NCBI GenBank assembly: GCA_013423325.1
Contig: BLJB01000045.1
Coordinates: forward strand, 1-28,375
DNA length: 28,375 nt
From: Usnea hakonensis
Lineage: Eukaryota > Ascomycota > Lecanoromycetes > Lecanorales > Parmeliaceae
Direction: 5' to 3'
Notes under the pieces: model-generated
Databases searched by the model: none
Seen by the model: only the letters and a program-made list of their open reading frames with translations
What the model was told of the DNA's origin: nothing
Made by a program: the position numbers and the translations under genes
Shown: positions 10,149 to 22,063 of the stretch, piece by piece
Numbering within the stretch: the first letter of the stretch is position 1
Layout: every line of letters starts with the position of its first letter

Positions 10149-12779
10149 TCAGAGTTCATTCAGCTCAATAGTCTCAATAGTGCCATGCCTACGATCCGCA
10201 CCCTCCAAGCCTGCCACCGCTAGGCTGCCGCCTCTCTTGGGGTTTTCTAAATCCCCCACACTCCCACCCCTCGCCGCCTGCACCAGCTGCGGATTCTGTT
10301 CTTTCAAAATGGCAAAGTTCTTCTCCGCTTCCCAATTCCAAATGGAATCAGAGGCGAAGACCAGGTTCATTTCTTCCAAAGTCCTCTGGTTCGTCTCTGG
10401 GTACAGAGCCCAGACCATGGGGATGGTGATGGCGTTGCAAATGCCGAAGATGTACAGGGTCTTTTCGTTGATAGCGGCAAACATTACTGGGCAAAGAAGT
10501 CCCTTGTAAACGATTAGCCATATAATAATCGAGAATGGGTCCCGGGCACACGGGGATTTTTTGCGTGGTCTTGCCCTTGATGGGGCAGCCTTTGAATGGG
10601 TGAAAGCAAACGGAGAGACGTACCAACCAGCCGTTGCCGATGCTCCACCCGACTACCCCCCAAGCGTTACCTTTCGCGCGAATCTCCAGTGGAAAGATCT
10701 CGGCTGGGTAGAGCCACGGCACCGTCAACCAAGTCGCACCGAAGATGGCGGTGAATAGGAAGACGAAAAAGGTAGCTGCAATTCCAGCACCTGTACAGAT
10801 CCTCAAATCAGCATTACTTTCCACGCGAGGCTTGTATAGAAAACATGAATCCGGCGACAGGTACTCCTCTGCAACTCAATTCCGGCAAGAAAGGGTAGTA
10901 TTCAAGAAGAAGACGAACCCGTCTTAGTAGAAGAACCCGCGGCAGCATTTTGTCCGATGCGAGAAAGGCCGCCGACAAGAAAAGTGCAGATGCCCATGCC
11001 GATGGACCCCCAGTACAGAGTCCAGCGACGGCCAATACGATCGAGCGTGAAGACGCAGACCAGAGTAGAGAGCTAGAAGTCCTGTTAGGGGAGATTGAGG
11101 GATGCGCAACGAGTATGGAGTGACAGACCATATAGGTTATGTCGTTGAGACCGGTCACCCAGAGCTGGACCAGATTCTTCGAGTCAGTATTGCTACATCA
11201 AGGTGGGACTCTGCGCCTGTTGACAAGTGGACATTGCAATGTGAGGACATTTTCCCGACTCATGTTAAAGCCCAGGATTTGTTTTGGAGAAGGGACAATC
11301 ATAGACACATACCTGGTCCTTAGGCGCAATACCAGCAATCGCAAAGATCCTGGGGCCATACACGGTGATACCTAAACAAATACCGACGTTAGCAGGGCCT
11401 AGTCAGCGAAGTCCCCAAGTTCCACGCCAGTAACCGGCCGACCCAAGAACCGTCTACCGTTTAGACATAGCTTATTACGCACCAGCGATTCCGATCCATT
11501 CCTGCATGATTTGTAGCCAGACGACGAGCTGAACCCGGCGGCCGGTGTGGAGTTTTCCGGAGCCGATCCCAAAGAACATATGGAAGTAGTTCTGGTGCTT
11601 GGCGGTCTTTCGCTCAAGATCGCAGATGTTGCGAATGTCTTGGAACTCTGCTTCGGTCTTCACAGCATCATCCCTACTTTCTCCGCGTAGTCGACCAAGG
11701 ATGTAGCGAGCTTCGTCTTCGCGACCCACCTTGACCAGCCAGCGAGGGGATTCGGGCATTAGAAATACGATTCCGAGAAGGAGCAGTAGTGGTGCGATCT
11801 GGAATGCGATCGGAAAGCGCCAGATAAACTCTGATGTTCCATCTGCGTAGGAAAGAAGTCAACTCTGGTACACTATCCTTTTGATACTCTAGACAACGGG
11901 GAAAGGGTTGACGCAATCCCGAACTACGTACCGCCGTAGAAGGAAGTGCCACTTGTCTTTGTCAGTCCAATCCATCATCAGTAGCATGAAGGTACTTACT
12001 ATTCAATCCAGTAGGCAACAACCACCCCAAAGATGTTCAGCGTGAATTCGATGGCCACGAATTGGCCTCGGGAAGTATGCTCGGCCGTCTCCGTCGCCCA
12101 GACGGGAGTGATGGCATTCAGGATCCCAGTCCCAATGCCGTTGAAAACACGAGCTTTACGTTTTAGCTTAATGAAGAGACCGAGCGAAGTACTACCGCGT
12201 ACCGCAAATCATCCACGTAGAATTTTGTGCGGAGCATTGCAGGCAAGCCCCAATGATGGCCCAAGCGGCCGCGACGGCGATCGTATTGATGCGACCAAAT
12301 CTGTCACCAATGGAGCCCCCAATAAAGGCACCAATAAGTGTACCGGGCAAGTAGTACACAGCGACCTGGGTATATCAGCGCGAACAGCAGGATCGTTGGG
12401 ATTTACCCACAATGCCTCCTTGAAGCGTAGGTCTGTCAATGGTAACCGACTTTGCAGCATCATTCCAGTGGCCAAAGCTCATAATGCTGACGTAGCTTCT
12501 AGCAGAATTTACTCCACTGTGCAGATTCCGGGGTCAGCACTGCTCTGAGAAATAGACAATACAAGACAAAAGGACACGTGTTAAAACGCAGAGGAGCGCT
12601 TTGTTAAGTCATTGTCAGAGACCCATTCGGGCAATAACCGCCGTATAAGATACGTACCCCATCACTCCTTGATCGTAGCCGAAAAAGAAAATGGAAAGTG
12701 CAGCGACGCAATTAATAGCGACTAAGAGGGTTCGCTTCTCGAAGCGGTGGACCAAGTTGAACTTTGAGATACGATCCAT
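10149..12779 (-). CDS. MFS sugar porter (hexose/monosaccharide transporter type)
   Basis: Eleven exons: 12779-12658, 12516-12411, 12365-12203, 12153-12000, 11951-11932, 11842-11483, 11371-11313, 11164-11129, 11072-10919, 10790-10624 and 10502-10149. All ten introns (45-148 nt) are GT...AG and frame-consistent, giving 564 aa. Sugar-porter hallmarks are 'FFGYDQGVMGG' in TM1, 'GDRFGR' (D97-R101), 'PESPRW' (218-223), 'DRIGRR' (351-356) and 'YPETNQRTLEEM' (PET 482-484). Extended loop QLS-like sugar motifs are not obvious, so the substrate is open. The start at 12779 (ATCATGG) precedes the usual short cytosolic N terminus. The C-terminal tail of about 60 residues is Gly- and acid-rich. The exon of only 20 nt (11951-11932) is easily missed by automatic annotation. 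Confidence 0.93.
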
Positions 12780-12940
12780 GATAGCTTGATAAGTCAGAGT
12801 GCGGAAGACTTGATGTGGTGAAGGCTCAAAGTTCGGGAGTTCTGTTGTATTTGGGCTGCAAAACAAGATAACTGGCGATATTGATAGAAGAGAGATCAGG
12901 GAAGTCTTGATGCATGGCAAAAGGGGAGCAACAGTCGAGG

Positions 12941-12951
12941 TTCTTATATCA
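12941..12951 (-). promoter_or_regulatory. TATA-like element of the sugar porter
   Basis: On the minus strand this reads GTGATATAAGAA, about 165 nt upstream of the ATG at 12779, followed by a CT-rich leader. The position is reasonable for a fungal TATA box, but the match is judged by eye only. Confidence 0.3.
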
Positions 12952-13701
12952 CTTTGCTTCTATCCCATTCCACGAAGCATCACAGCGCGTCAAGGAAAAC
13001 AGCAAGTGACATGGGGAAACTGTTGAAATTTGGGGCAGTGTCAAAGGCAGAAAACCCCTCATTGGCACGCTATCCTGAGGGTACGATGAGGATCTTCCAG
13101 CATGCAATCATGGCAGTCGCCATGAGAGTGGAGTCCTCGAATTTGAGAGGATGTACAGAGAGAGTCATGTGCAAAGATTGGGGCTGTGTCTATCTCGTCT
13201 CCGCAACGTCTTCCGTAATGCAACATCTTCAGAGCAGACAGGAGATGGAAGCGACGGGCTGTCAGTGGATGGACGCCGATGTGCATATCAGTTTTAATGG
13301 GGTTCGGCACCAAGATGGGTATAGAAAGAAGCATGGGCCAGAGGGCTGAGTAGGGTAGTTTTGCGGAGAAAGAGATGTAAGTATCTGGAGAGAATGATGA
13401 CGCTAATGCTATATTGACCTTCGAGTACCTTAGCTTGCAATGATTCTCTGATTTGCTATGGGCGCTTAACTCAAAGGGCTAGATGGTTTTTAGTACCACG
13501 CTAGTGTTGGTGCTGCCGATCTGCAGATCCCCTAATGCTTCTATCTTTCCGATGCTTCTGGTTTCCCCACTTAATTCACCTGTCTGTCTAATCAGAACGT
13601 ATTCTTTCCCATCAAATCTGTCGTTTTGAGAAAGAATGACAGGCGGGGGCTGTGCTCAAGACATGTTCATCAAGCGACGTGGGGTGCGTTGACATACGTA
13701 C

Positions 13702-13908
13702 TTAGTCTTGAGCACCCAGACTCTTACCTCTTGCGAAGGCGGGCGGAGTCACGATGCGATGCAGTCTAATCCTTCTTGTCTTCTTGTCCCCAAAGATCAA
13801 GAGATCATTGCGGATGAACAGGTCCTCCATGATGCGGTCATCAAATAGGAACATGGGCTTCATATTGAAGAAACCCTGATCTGCGTGATAGAAAGCGGCG
13901 CGACCTGC
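13702..13908 (-). pseudogene. Coding-like fragment, unidentified
   Basis: A 68-codon open frame between stops, with an internal ATG at 13863. The translation has clear protein-like composition ('MKPMFLFDDRIMEDLFIRND', 'LLIFGDKK', 'RIRLHRIVTPP'). A donor-like AGAG|GTAAGA occurs at 13727. No matching upstream exon could be joined: the preceding frames carry stops. I read it as the remnant of a larger gene. The family is not recognised, and it may equally be chance. Confidence 0.2.
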
Positions 13909-16400
13909 TCAGCCTCGCCGTTCACGGGACATGGAATGGCCTTGTCTGTAGCCTTGATATCATGCATGAGTCAAAAGACGAAGAGAAGAAGTCCGATTAC
14001 CCTCTTAGTGCCTGAACGGAGCGTTAGACGAAAGATGTCCGTACCTTAGACTTGCACCTCATGATGTGCTGGGGCTGTGAAAACTTAGCATTCAAAAAAC
14101 GTCCCTCAAGACGAAAGCTGCCGATAACGGTCATATCAAATGTGCCAGAAGCCGTGGGCCTCCTCTTCCTTCTCCGAATTACCCGGATGCTCAGTGACCT
14201 ATGAATCTTTCGTCGAAGGTTTCATGCATGATAAGCCAGCATTTGAACTTTGTATGCAACCAATAAAGCGAAAGCCGCACGTATAGTACTGGCCACGAGC
14301 TCCTTGTCGACCCTATGCATAGAGAGCAATCCAAGAGACTCAGCCTCGAAATATGTGCTATGCCTTTTTCCCCTCACATTATTCGTCGTCTGATATCTCT
14401 AAACCGTCTACTCCCTCAAAACTCTTGCTCAAGACCAGCCCCGTGGTGACCTGTATTGAGGAGCGGCCGAGAGTGTTCTGTCACATACCGCTCGAGAATA
14501 GCAACTGAAGCCCGATTAAGGATTAACAGGACACTTTTGGATCGCACAATCAGCTTCTCGCTCTGACCTCCACAGTCGTTGACAAGTTCCAGGCTGTCAT
14601 TTTGACAACCTTATTGTCTGAGTCATTGAAACGCTGCTCTTTGACATTCTGATTGAGGCGGACAAGGTGCTTCAAGTATGTTTGTATCATACCTCTACTA
14701 TACTTTGGCTTTCTGGATCCCAAACTGACTCGACAATCGTCATGGCAGATCTATGACAGTGTTCAACAAAGCATCACATGTCGATCTCATTTCCCTGACC
14801 GTGACCCGATTCAACTCCTATCCCTCTACATACGCGGCTGTGACCGCTGGCATCCCTCCGCACGACGACAATTTACAGGTTGGGATATATCGAGTAGGCA
14901 ATGGATGGGCGCTCAAGACCAAGTTGAGGAACACCGGTAAATCGCCCGGTCCAAGGCGGAGACTCATCGTCTCTGATGTCATTCTTGTTCAGCTTCAGCT
15001 CTGTCAGCGCCGAGAGCATTATACCCAGGGCCTTCGACACAGTAAGATGCTGACTCGGGCAGGATCCTCTGGTGCCTAGAACGATAGATCTAGCGCAGTA
15101 TCGGCGACTATAATTCTCTCATTCCATCACCTACCTAGGTAATCCTAGATCGCGCAAACCATACCCGTCCCGACTCGGCAGCTTTTCCGCCATGACGATA
15201 TCCATCCCGTTGATAAATGGGTACTTGACTATCTATGACAATGGAGGTGCGGACTGGCCGGTCGAGAAAGCGGGCAGAGGCTACGGTGTGCGAGGCTGGG
15301 AGTTTGGAAAGAGGCTCGGAGTAGTTGCTTTGATATGATATTTGAGCTGGAGCAGTGTTGTAATGGGTTGCTTGAGCTTGGTTGTATAATTTTGGAGGAT
15401 CTGTTATGGGCTACTGGACGGTCGGGTCTTTATTTGATCTGGGCGTGGAGAGGTTCTTGGAGACCATTGTGGAGAGGGTACCGGCAGCGATACCTGAAGT
15501 CTATAGAGCGGGCGCTAAAACGCCTTCTTTAGGTATTGCTTTCATCACTGTGACTGCACTCTTCGTAACCATTTTTATTTGCGTTGTGTGCAACCACAAG
15601 CCAGTACGATAGCTCCTTGACAGTCGCAGTACCGAGGTGTGCGGGCAGGAATCCGCGGTGTGCGATGCTGAGGGACTTCCTGGTGTAGGGAGATCCATTT
15701 TCCGTTTCCGCCCAGTGGGCCACGAGTGCTGCGATTAAATGGGCCATTCTCTGTAAAGGAGACGAGGCTGGCTTCGCCCTCTGAAAAGGCACGTAGGTCC
15801 TTTGTAGAGATGCCGTCGGTGGAATGTAGATCTGTATTCAGTGAGTTTAGTATTTTGTTGTTGTGCTGTAGACAGTGTAGCCTGTTGCAGTCGGGGATCG
15901 CTCGTATACTTCGTTCGAAGTCGTGGTTGTATGCAATAGAGAAAGAATAAAAGCATCATGCCGCGTGTGAGTTTTGTGAGTCTGTATTGTTATTTTGAGT
16001 AGTTGGTTTGGGGGATAAACTAGTCGCAGATGGTTCGCTGCTTAGCTTTTAAGAAAGGGACTAATAAACTTTGAGGTAAGGTAATTGAGGGAGAAATTGT
16101 AATGTTTAAGTTGGGCTCATTTTGAGATGCCCGCTGACGGGTTGTTCGCACTTTTAGAGAAAAAGAAGAAATGCTGGACAAGGAACAGAAGTCTCTGAAT
16201 CTTCCTCTTCTGATATTTAAGGGGTGAATCTAATGGGAAGATACAAGAGTAAGGTCTTTGATGCAGATGCAGATCAGATTGATGAGGGAGCTTCCCAATG
16301 CTACATGTAGGCATGGAACAGGCCAGAAGGGTCGTATCACGTTCTTCCGGAGACTTCGTACTTCACCCGCTATTTTGGGCTTGGATCTCGCTTTTAGCGA

Positions 16401-16969
16401 TCAAAGATACACCAAAAAGCCACTCCCATACGTGTCCAAGAGCCCAGGTAGCTCAATAGCAAAGTCGCACTCCACAAACTCAAACTCATTGAAGAAATTG
16501 TTGATGCCAGTTATAGTAGTGCCCCACATTTTCCATGTAAGGCTTGGATCGGGATGAAATGTTAATAGTGCGTGGCCAGATCTGGCCTGAAGTTCTTTCG
16601 TGTTCATCTGTCCGCTGGGGCTGAGGCTGATTTCCTTGATGACTTGCAACGCCGCGGTTAACAAGCATGCCAGTACATCCTCGCGCGCAAGTGTCTTCGC
16701 ATAGTGGGAGAAGGTAATGACTTGCGCGGACTGAGGTACGCGGTACGAAAATGGGTCTGGTGGCCGCACGCTGTTTGAATTGCATCAGTCGTCTTATCAG
16801 CTTCGTTATGAACGTAATGAACTTACCCCGGAGGCCGGGATAGAGGTCCGCTTGACACAGAAGTAAGGTTGAGAGTATGAAGGTTGGAAACGTCAGGGGT
16901 CACTGCTGCGAGACCGGTACAACACAGCTGACATAAGACCAGAGCCTCAATGATTTTGTAGGTCCTCAT
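16401..16969 (-). CDS. Small secreted protein, uncharacterised fungal family
   Basis: Two exons: 16969-16827 and 16770-16401, with a 56-nt intron (GTAAGT...AAACAG, branch-like GCTGAT). The product is 170 aa. I chose the ATG at 16969 because it begins a clear signal peptide ('MRTYKIIEALVLCQLCCTGLAA'), whereas the in-frame TG-type start further upstream would add a charged leader. The mature part runs 'PPDPFSYRVP', then 'ITFSHYAKTLAREDVLACLLTAALQV' and 'TWKMWGTTITGI', and ends 'EFVECDFAIEL'. This order resembles a widespread but unnamed family of ascomycete small secreted proteins ('PPDPF...' with a C-terminal 'YEFVDF'-like strand). No enzyme motif is seen. Its role could be effector-like or cell-wall related; that is speculation. 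Confidence 0.82.
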
Positions 16970-18852
16970 TACGACAAATATTTGACGACGGTGAGGATCT
17001 GGCAGAAGGCGGTGCATAGATCATATAACATTGAATACCTTGATCACTGCAAATTAAACGATTGTGCGCTAGGAACGCATGTGTTGGATCATCTAGTTCG
17101 AGACGTCGCGGGACAAAACAATGCGATCCGCTTATGCGCTTGAGACGTATTGAAGCGCCATCAAAGCACGGACAATTGTAGGGTTAACATATCAACTTTT
17201 AAGTAAGATAATCGCAACGAATAGGAAGGACCCATGGTGGTTCAGGACAAGTTGTATAAGACTTGAGCCATGATCGTTGATGCCATAAAAACGTAGGTGA
17301 TGGTGCTTGATGCTGTATCCGGGTAAGAAACGCGTGAAAGAGTAGGCGATTACGATACCGCCGTGCCGCACCCGCCTACGGTGTCTTTCCCAACCGTTGC
17401 ATCAACACTGGTGAGCCTTGTTCGGCCGAACGCTTGTAAGAAATTAGCTCCTCTCGAATCATCCAATTTGCCTAGATCTTGCGCCTCGCTCCCACTAGTT
17501 GTCGAAAATCTCTTGCTAGGGCAAATTGCTCTCGTAGGACCGCCGGTATATCAATCGAATGAGCCAGATGGGCGAACCTAGAAATCATTCTATCCACATG
17601 TGGATCCAGAAGTGCGGCAATGATTAGTCACGCTGAGTCCTCGAGATTGACCACTACGCACACAGCTTGACATGGGATTTTCGACTTGAAGATCGAATGG
17701 TGAAACATTTCGGGTTCGGGTGCAGTCCTGTAAAGTGTCTCACGATTTCCGACTAGTACTAGCGGGGACTGAGAGACAGCCTCCTCCACTAGGGCGGTGG
17801 ACTTTTCGTGCTCCCGCCGGATCTCCTCCATGCGGGTGTTTGGCAACACAGCGTTCGGAAGAGAATTTGTCTATCTTGTATTCAAAAATTTCCCTATTTC
17901 CTCCAAAGTTTGCGTCTGACGTGCACCATGTGTGCTCTATTCTTTGAAGATCTGACATGTGTGGACTTCCAGGCTTTCTCGACATCATTATTCTCCCTAT
18001 TTTCCGCGGTGGTGCTGAATTTGAGTTAGATTTCGGTACGAACGGTGGAAGCGGATGTGTGGACGTGGCGCTAGACCAAAGTCTGCTTCGCGGCAGAATT
18101 TTGTCGCTGCGTTCACGGCCCGTCCGCAACAGCCAGCAGAGAAGCCGGAGGCAATGCTCGAACTTGAGTGAGACAGCTGTTAGCGGTTTGTAATAGGAGT
18201 GACAGTAGCATACATTTACAAGCCTCATAGAGCAACCGCTGAATGACGTGATATTTCCTTTTCCGTTGCCTTACTCTGTCTCGGACCCGTCTGTTATCCG
18301 GGCGGTTTGAAAGACGCTTTCACTCGTGGTTGGCATCAGGTGATTTGGGTCGATTGAGCGGGTCAGCAACGTGACTTCTGATTGAACCACTGACGATTGT
18401 AAGGAGTAAGGCCGACCAAGATGGAATAGCCAGGGTGTTGGTATTAGAGTTGGAATGCATGGCAGATGTTGGATCGAAGGCGAGGAATGGTACGAGAGGC
18501 CTCGAACGCGTTGAAGATCTTGAGACAGGCGTCTCAATCAGGCTCGGTATGAAGATTTTTGCTGAGTAATGAAGAGGTGTTTGCAAAAAGAAGCTTTGCT
18601 TTATACAAGTTAGAGTAGAAGATACTGGAGAAGATGCATTACGCGCAGGTAACCATTTGCTTGTTGTGAGATGAAGTAGAGTGATAAGGTGCTCCTCAGA
18701 CTAATGTAGGCAAGACAAAGATCTAGTGACTCATTGATAGTCCTACGCTCCTCATCAGGGAGCTCGTAAATTTCTCGGCTTCTGGCGCGCTTACCCCTGA
18801 CTTGGCAATCCCACGGACGGCTCATATTGCAAATGATGACCTTGTAAACCAC
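16970..18852. other. Intergenic stretch with a possible relic
   Basis: No complete gene found. The only coding-like content is the two-frame block on the minus strand at 17628-18050, listed separately. A short minus frame at 18825-18610 (71 codons, 'MSRPWDCQVRGKRARSREIY') has a start but no recognisable domain. The rest, including 17020-17620 and 18230-18600, shows nothing I can name. Confidence 0.5.
17628..18050 (-). pseudogene. Possible frameshifted gene relic
   Basis: Two adjacent minus-strand frames read as one protein if a single-base shift near 17850-17870 is assumed. The first (about 18050-17850) gives 'APPRKIGRIMMSRKPGS', 'RIEHTWCTSDANFGGNREIF' and 'EYKIDKFSSERC'. The second (17849-17628) continues 'LPNTRMEEIRREHEKSTALV' and ends 'VVVNLEDSA' at a stop. 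No intron with GT and AG ends bridges them. The family is not recognised. It may be a decayed gene, or an intact gene with a base error in the assembly. Confidence 0.25.
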
Positions 18853-20289
18853 CTACCTGACTCGAATCATCCTCGGCCTAATATACAGACTTCCAACGGT
18901 CAATGCGCTAAGCAGCATACAACACCCAGTAAAAACGATCAAAGCTTTGTACCTCATGATTCCAAAAGCGCCCCTCTGAATACCTCCAGACAGGAGACCC
19001 GCACTGATAGGTCCTGCGAGAATATTACCGCACCCCTGACAGAAAGTCAAACTCCCGAAAGTCGCCAAAGCAGCCGTAGGGTCCTCGCTGACAGCCGTAA
19101 CCATCCTTGCCCGCATCGAAGAAAACCCATAGGCAAAGAAGCCAAACAAAAGCGCAAAGATGGTCAAGAGCGGGAGACCGTGCGCTAGGCCCCAGGAAGT
19201 AAAACAAGCCAGGGCGCTCAAGATGGTCGAAAGGAGCACCAAGTGATTGAGCCCCACCTGGTCGGAAAGGATACCAAAGGTCCATTGACCAACCACTTGC
19301 GCGGCACTCATCACAGACAGCAACATGGCCCCCTGTCTCGCACTGAGGCCGATTGAAGCGGCATACGAGGGCAGGAACAAGGACGGCATGAAGAAGCCGA
19401 GACCTTGGGCAAGAGTGGCAAAACAATACGCGAGAAAAAGAGGCTTGGTAGCAAAAGACCAGTCAGTCCTGGTGACCACACTTGCAGGTGAAGGGGGAAG
19501 CCTGCTCTTGATCAGGGGGATGAGAGGGCCAGTAAGGGCGACCATAGCGAGAGCGATGGCTCGTAGTGTTGTTCTGTAGCCATATTCGTCCAACAAAGCC
19601 TCGATGATGAGAGGCATGGCCGTGCCTGAGGCACCAGCAGCACTAGTGATGACTCCAAAGGCCATTCCTCGGCGTGTTATCCACCACTCGTTGACTATAC
19701 CTATGATGGGGTAGTAAAAGATGACGAAACCGACTAGCATTCAGTTTAGTACAATATTTCATGTCGCTAAGCAACGATCTGCACTCACCACCATACATGA
19801 TACCTTGGGTAAATAAGAGAGGACCAAGGCTATTGGCAAAAGACCCAGCGATAAGTCCTAAGATACACAGCGGCCAGCCGATCCAGATCATATGCAGGCG
19901 ATGACGCTGATACCGCCTAACGAAGACAGCCATCACAGGGCCGCCCAGATATGGTATCCCAGACGCCATTGTACCAACGACAGGTACATACGGATTGCCC
20001 TTGAACTGTGGAAGCTTAGTATAGTAATTCTGAAAGACACCAAATGATACCGAGAAGCCTCGAATAACCTTAGCAAGCGAGTCATACGGCGATAGGCCGA
20101 GTCAGTAGGCTCACCAAAAAGTACAGCCTCGAACATGAAGGCTGCCCCAAGGATTCTCCATGCTGCGGCTCCACCATCGGCGGCTTCAAGATGCTGTTCT
20201 ACGGCTCCAGCGCTTCCCAATCCGGCAGTGTTGCCCGTGTGGGTCGGCTGCAATTCCATCGCGGATGGATCCGTAGCGGGTACATCCAT
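18853..20289 (-). CDS. MFS transporter, fungal monocarboxylate porter type
   Basis: Three exons: 20289-20115, 20058-19789 and 19733-18853. Introns are 56 and 55 nt (GTGAGC...TTCGAG; GTGAGT...GCTAG), and the frame is consistent throughout. The product is 441 aa, normal for this family. The soluble N terminus (about 45 aa) is followed by the signature TM1 region 'AFMFEAVLFGFSVSFGVFQN', then 'GTMASGIPYLGGPV', 'GVGFVIFYYPIIGIVNEWW', 'RRGMAFGVITSAAGASG' and 'ILSDQVGLNHLVLL'. This is the fungal monocarboxylate-porter-like (MCP) group. Members have been linked to monocarboxylates, riboflavin and exported metabolites, so the substrate is open. The gene is divergent from the laccase at 22222, across a 1.9-kb promoter region. 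Confidence 0.92.
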
Positions 20290-20614
20290 TTGGACGTCGA
20301 GCCCAGCTGACCCTCTGCTTCTTGTAGAAGTTATTCAGGAAAATAGACGGAAAATCCAGAAAAAAGAGAATCTTGTTCAAAAAGAACTAGGCTCCTATGG
20401 TATGGGGAGATGAATCCAATTCTTCAACCTGTGTTGTGAGATTGAGAAAAGCCTTGTCGAGCTGAGATGCAAGTAAATGATGGATTCATCCTCTTTGCAA
20501 GGAGTCCGATAGGGGATCTACCGATGTCGGCAGCGATTACGGACTGCGTCTAAGTGGAAGGTTTATCTTATCTTCAGCCTTGCCAAGCCTAATTTCTTAG
20601 TGTTGTTGAACTCG

Positions 20615-20645
20615 TAAGGTACCTACCTTAAGGTAAGGTGCCTTA
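20615..20645. repeat. Palindromic AAGGTACCTTA-type low-complexity repeat
   Basis: The stretch is built of overlapping AAGGTA/TACCTT words and includes the perfect palindrome ACCTTAAGGT at 20625-20634 and GGTACC at 20618-20623. Such patches recur in ascomycete intergenic DNA. It could form a hairpin; no function is claimed. Confidence 0.5.
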
Positions 20646-22055
20646 GTAGAGTGAAGAGCGTAAGTGCCACGAGTAGAGAGCTAATGAGTGCGTATCACAT
20701 CGCACATAACCACGTACCAGGCTTGTTACGTGGCTCGAACCTACTCATTACCCTTTCTATGACCCTCTTCTTGCCACCTAATAATTACTGCCACTCCTCG
20801 TACTCCGTACTTAGTCTTTTCCAGAAACAGTCCGAGAGACTGTAGGATCGATATCGCAAATGCACGAGTATTCCAAATATGTCGAGGAGGCACATGCAAC
20901 GTTCAGTGATGAGACGGTGATCTTCGGCGTCTCCAACTGTTGCGTCTAGTCTGCACCTTCTCCATTGTCTTCATTTATCGTAAAAGCTGATATTGAGCAG
21001 TTGGTCAGCACCGTACTGTCGCAATCTCCGCAGCATCATGGCTATGAAACATCGTATCTTTTCCAACCCGATATTACTGCGTGCTGGTAGAAGGTTCTAG
21101 TGTTCTATGTAAGCGCTCTCTGGAGCAAGAAGCTCCCAAGGATGACGCCCAAGGAAACTTATCATGCCCACGTTGCGAAAGTACAGTACTGATGAGTCTG
21201 ATGGAAGATCAAAGTCGACTTCTTTGCCAAGCCGACACGAAGAGTAGCGACTCTTCAGTCTCGTCCCGCAGCCCAGACGCAGATTAAGACACTGGGAGCG
21301 AAACAATGGGTCTTCCAACAAGAGTACGGAGTACCACATGGCAATTGAAGATTAATGTTACGGAATACGTATTGGTGTCCGAAATTAATTGTAAAAGCAC
21401 CAGCCACGAAAGATAGTCAGTTTCTTTCTCCAATCGGTGGGTTCCGTTTGGCTGAAGTCATTTTCCAATAATACCAACCAATCATCATGTAGCGCTGCTC
21501 TCGCTGAATAAAGTAATGAACGTTACTTTATTAAGCAAGCTTTCCGGTATCCCCATTCGGCCGCGGTTTCAAATTTGGGCCCGCGGGTTACTCGAAGTAC
21601 TTAGTACTTACTTACTTTACTTCTTTGAGAAGATAAGATAAGAGAAAAGGGGCAGGAACAACCGGTAATCGTCTTTAAGCAAACCTTCCTCTTGTGCTGA
21701 CACGATGTCAGCCAACAACTCTCATCTTATTAATCAGTCTTATACGTGCTTTTCGCCCGACGCCCGATCTCCTGTTTCAACAGGGCTGGGTTTCCACCAG
21801 CAATGCCACGTGCTTAGACGGACCTTTTCGTCCATCTTACTATGTCTTCCGCGAGGTCAGCGATGTATCAAATTATCTACCATATGCCAATATTTGGCTT
21901 TTTTTATTGGTCCATTCTGTGTCGAACAAGTCCATCGGCTGTGCAACGGCCTTGCTTTAATGCGTCAGACTCGTACTCATGCAGGAACCCGCTCGATGGC
22001 ATCTAACCGGGCATGTTTGACCTCGGGTCAGGCTCTAGTAAGAATTTGCGGGTGC

Positions 22056-22063
22056 TATATAAA
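22056..22063 (+). promoter_or_regulatory. TATA box candidate of the laccase gene
   Basis: TATATAAA, 159 bp upstream of the ATG at 22222. A second candidate is the 16-bp perfect palindrome CTCATATATATATGAG at 22129-22144, about 80 bp upstream. Either could position transcription; the first is the better consensus match. Confidence 0.45.

Larger units (their letters stand above)
12780..16400. other. Long gene-poor stretch, 3.6 kb
   Basis: Holds the promoter of the sugar porter at its left end. Beyond that I see no complete gene. Short coding-like frames are scattered: minus 13908-13702, and plus 15382-15612, the latter ending in a hydrophobic segment ('PSLGIAFITVTALFVTIFICVV'). Another lies on the minus strand near 14940-15110, with 'LGTRGSCPSQHLTVSKAL', distantly reminiscent of a cytochrome P450 haem loop. 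None has a start, splice sites and length that make a believable gene; they may be eroded relics. Confidence 0.5.

Noticed and set aside
14753..15079. 108-codon plus-strand frame
   Set aside because: No signal peptide, domain or splice support; composition changes along the frame and the opposite strand is equally open.
14940..15110. Cytochrome P450 C-terminal fragment (haem-loop-like text on minus)
   Set aside because: The FxxGxRxCxG pattern is incomplete, stops occur immediately upstream, and no I-helix or ExxR motif is seen nearby.
18610..18825. 71-codon minus frame starting MSRPWDCQVRGKR, just downstream of the MCP-type transporter
   Set aside because: No homologous family recognised and no promoter space; probably chance or 3' UTR.
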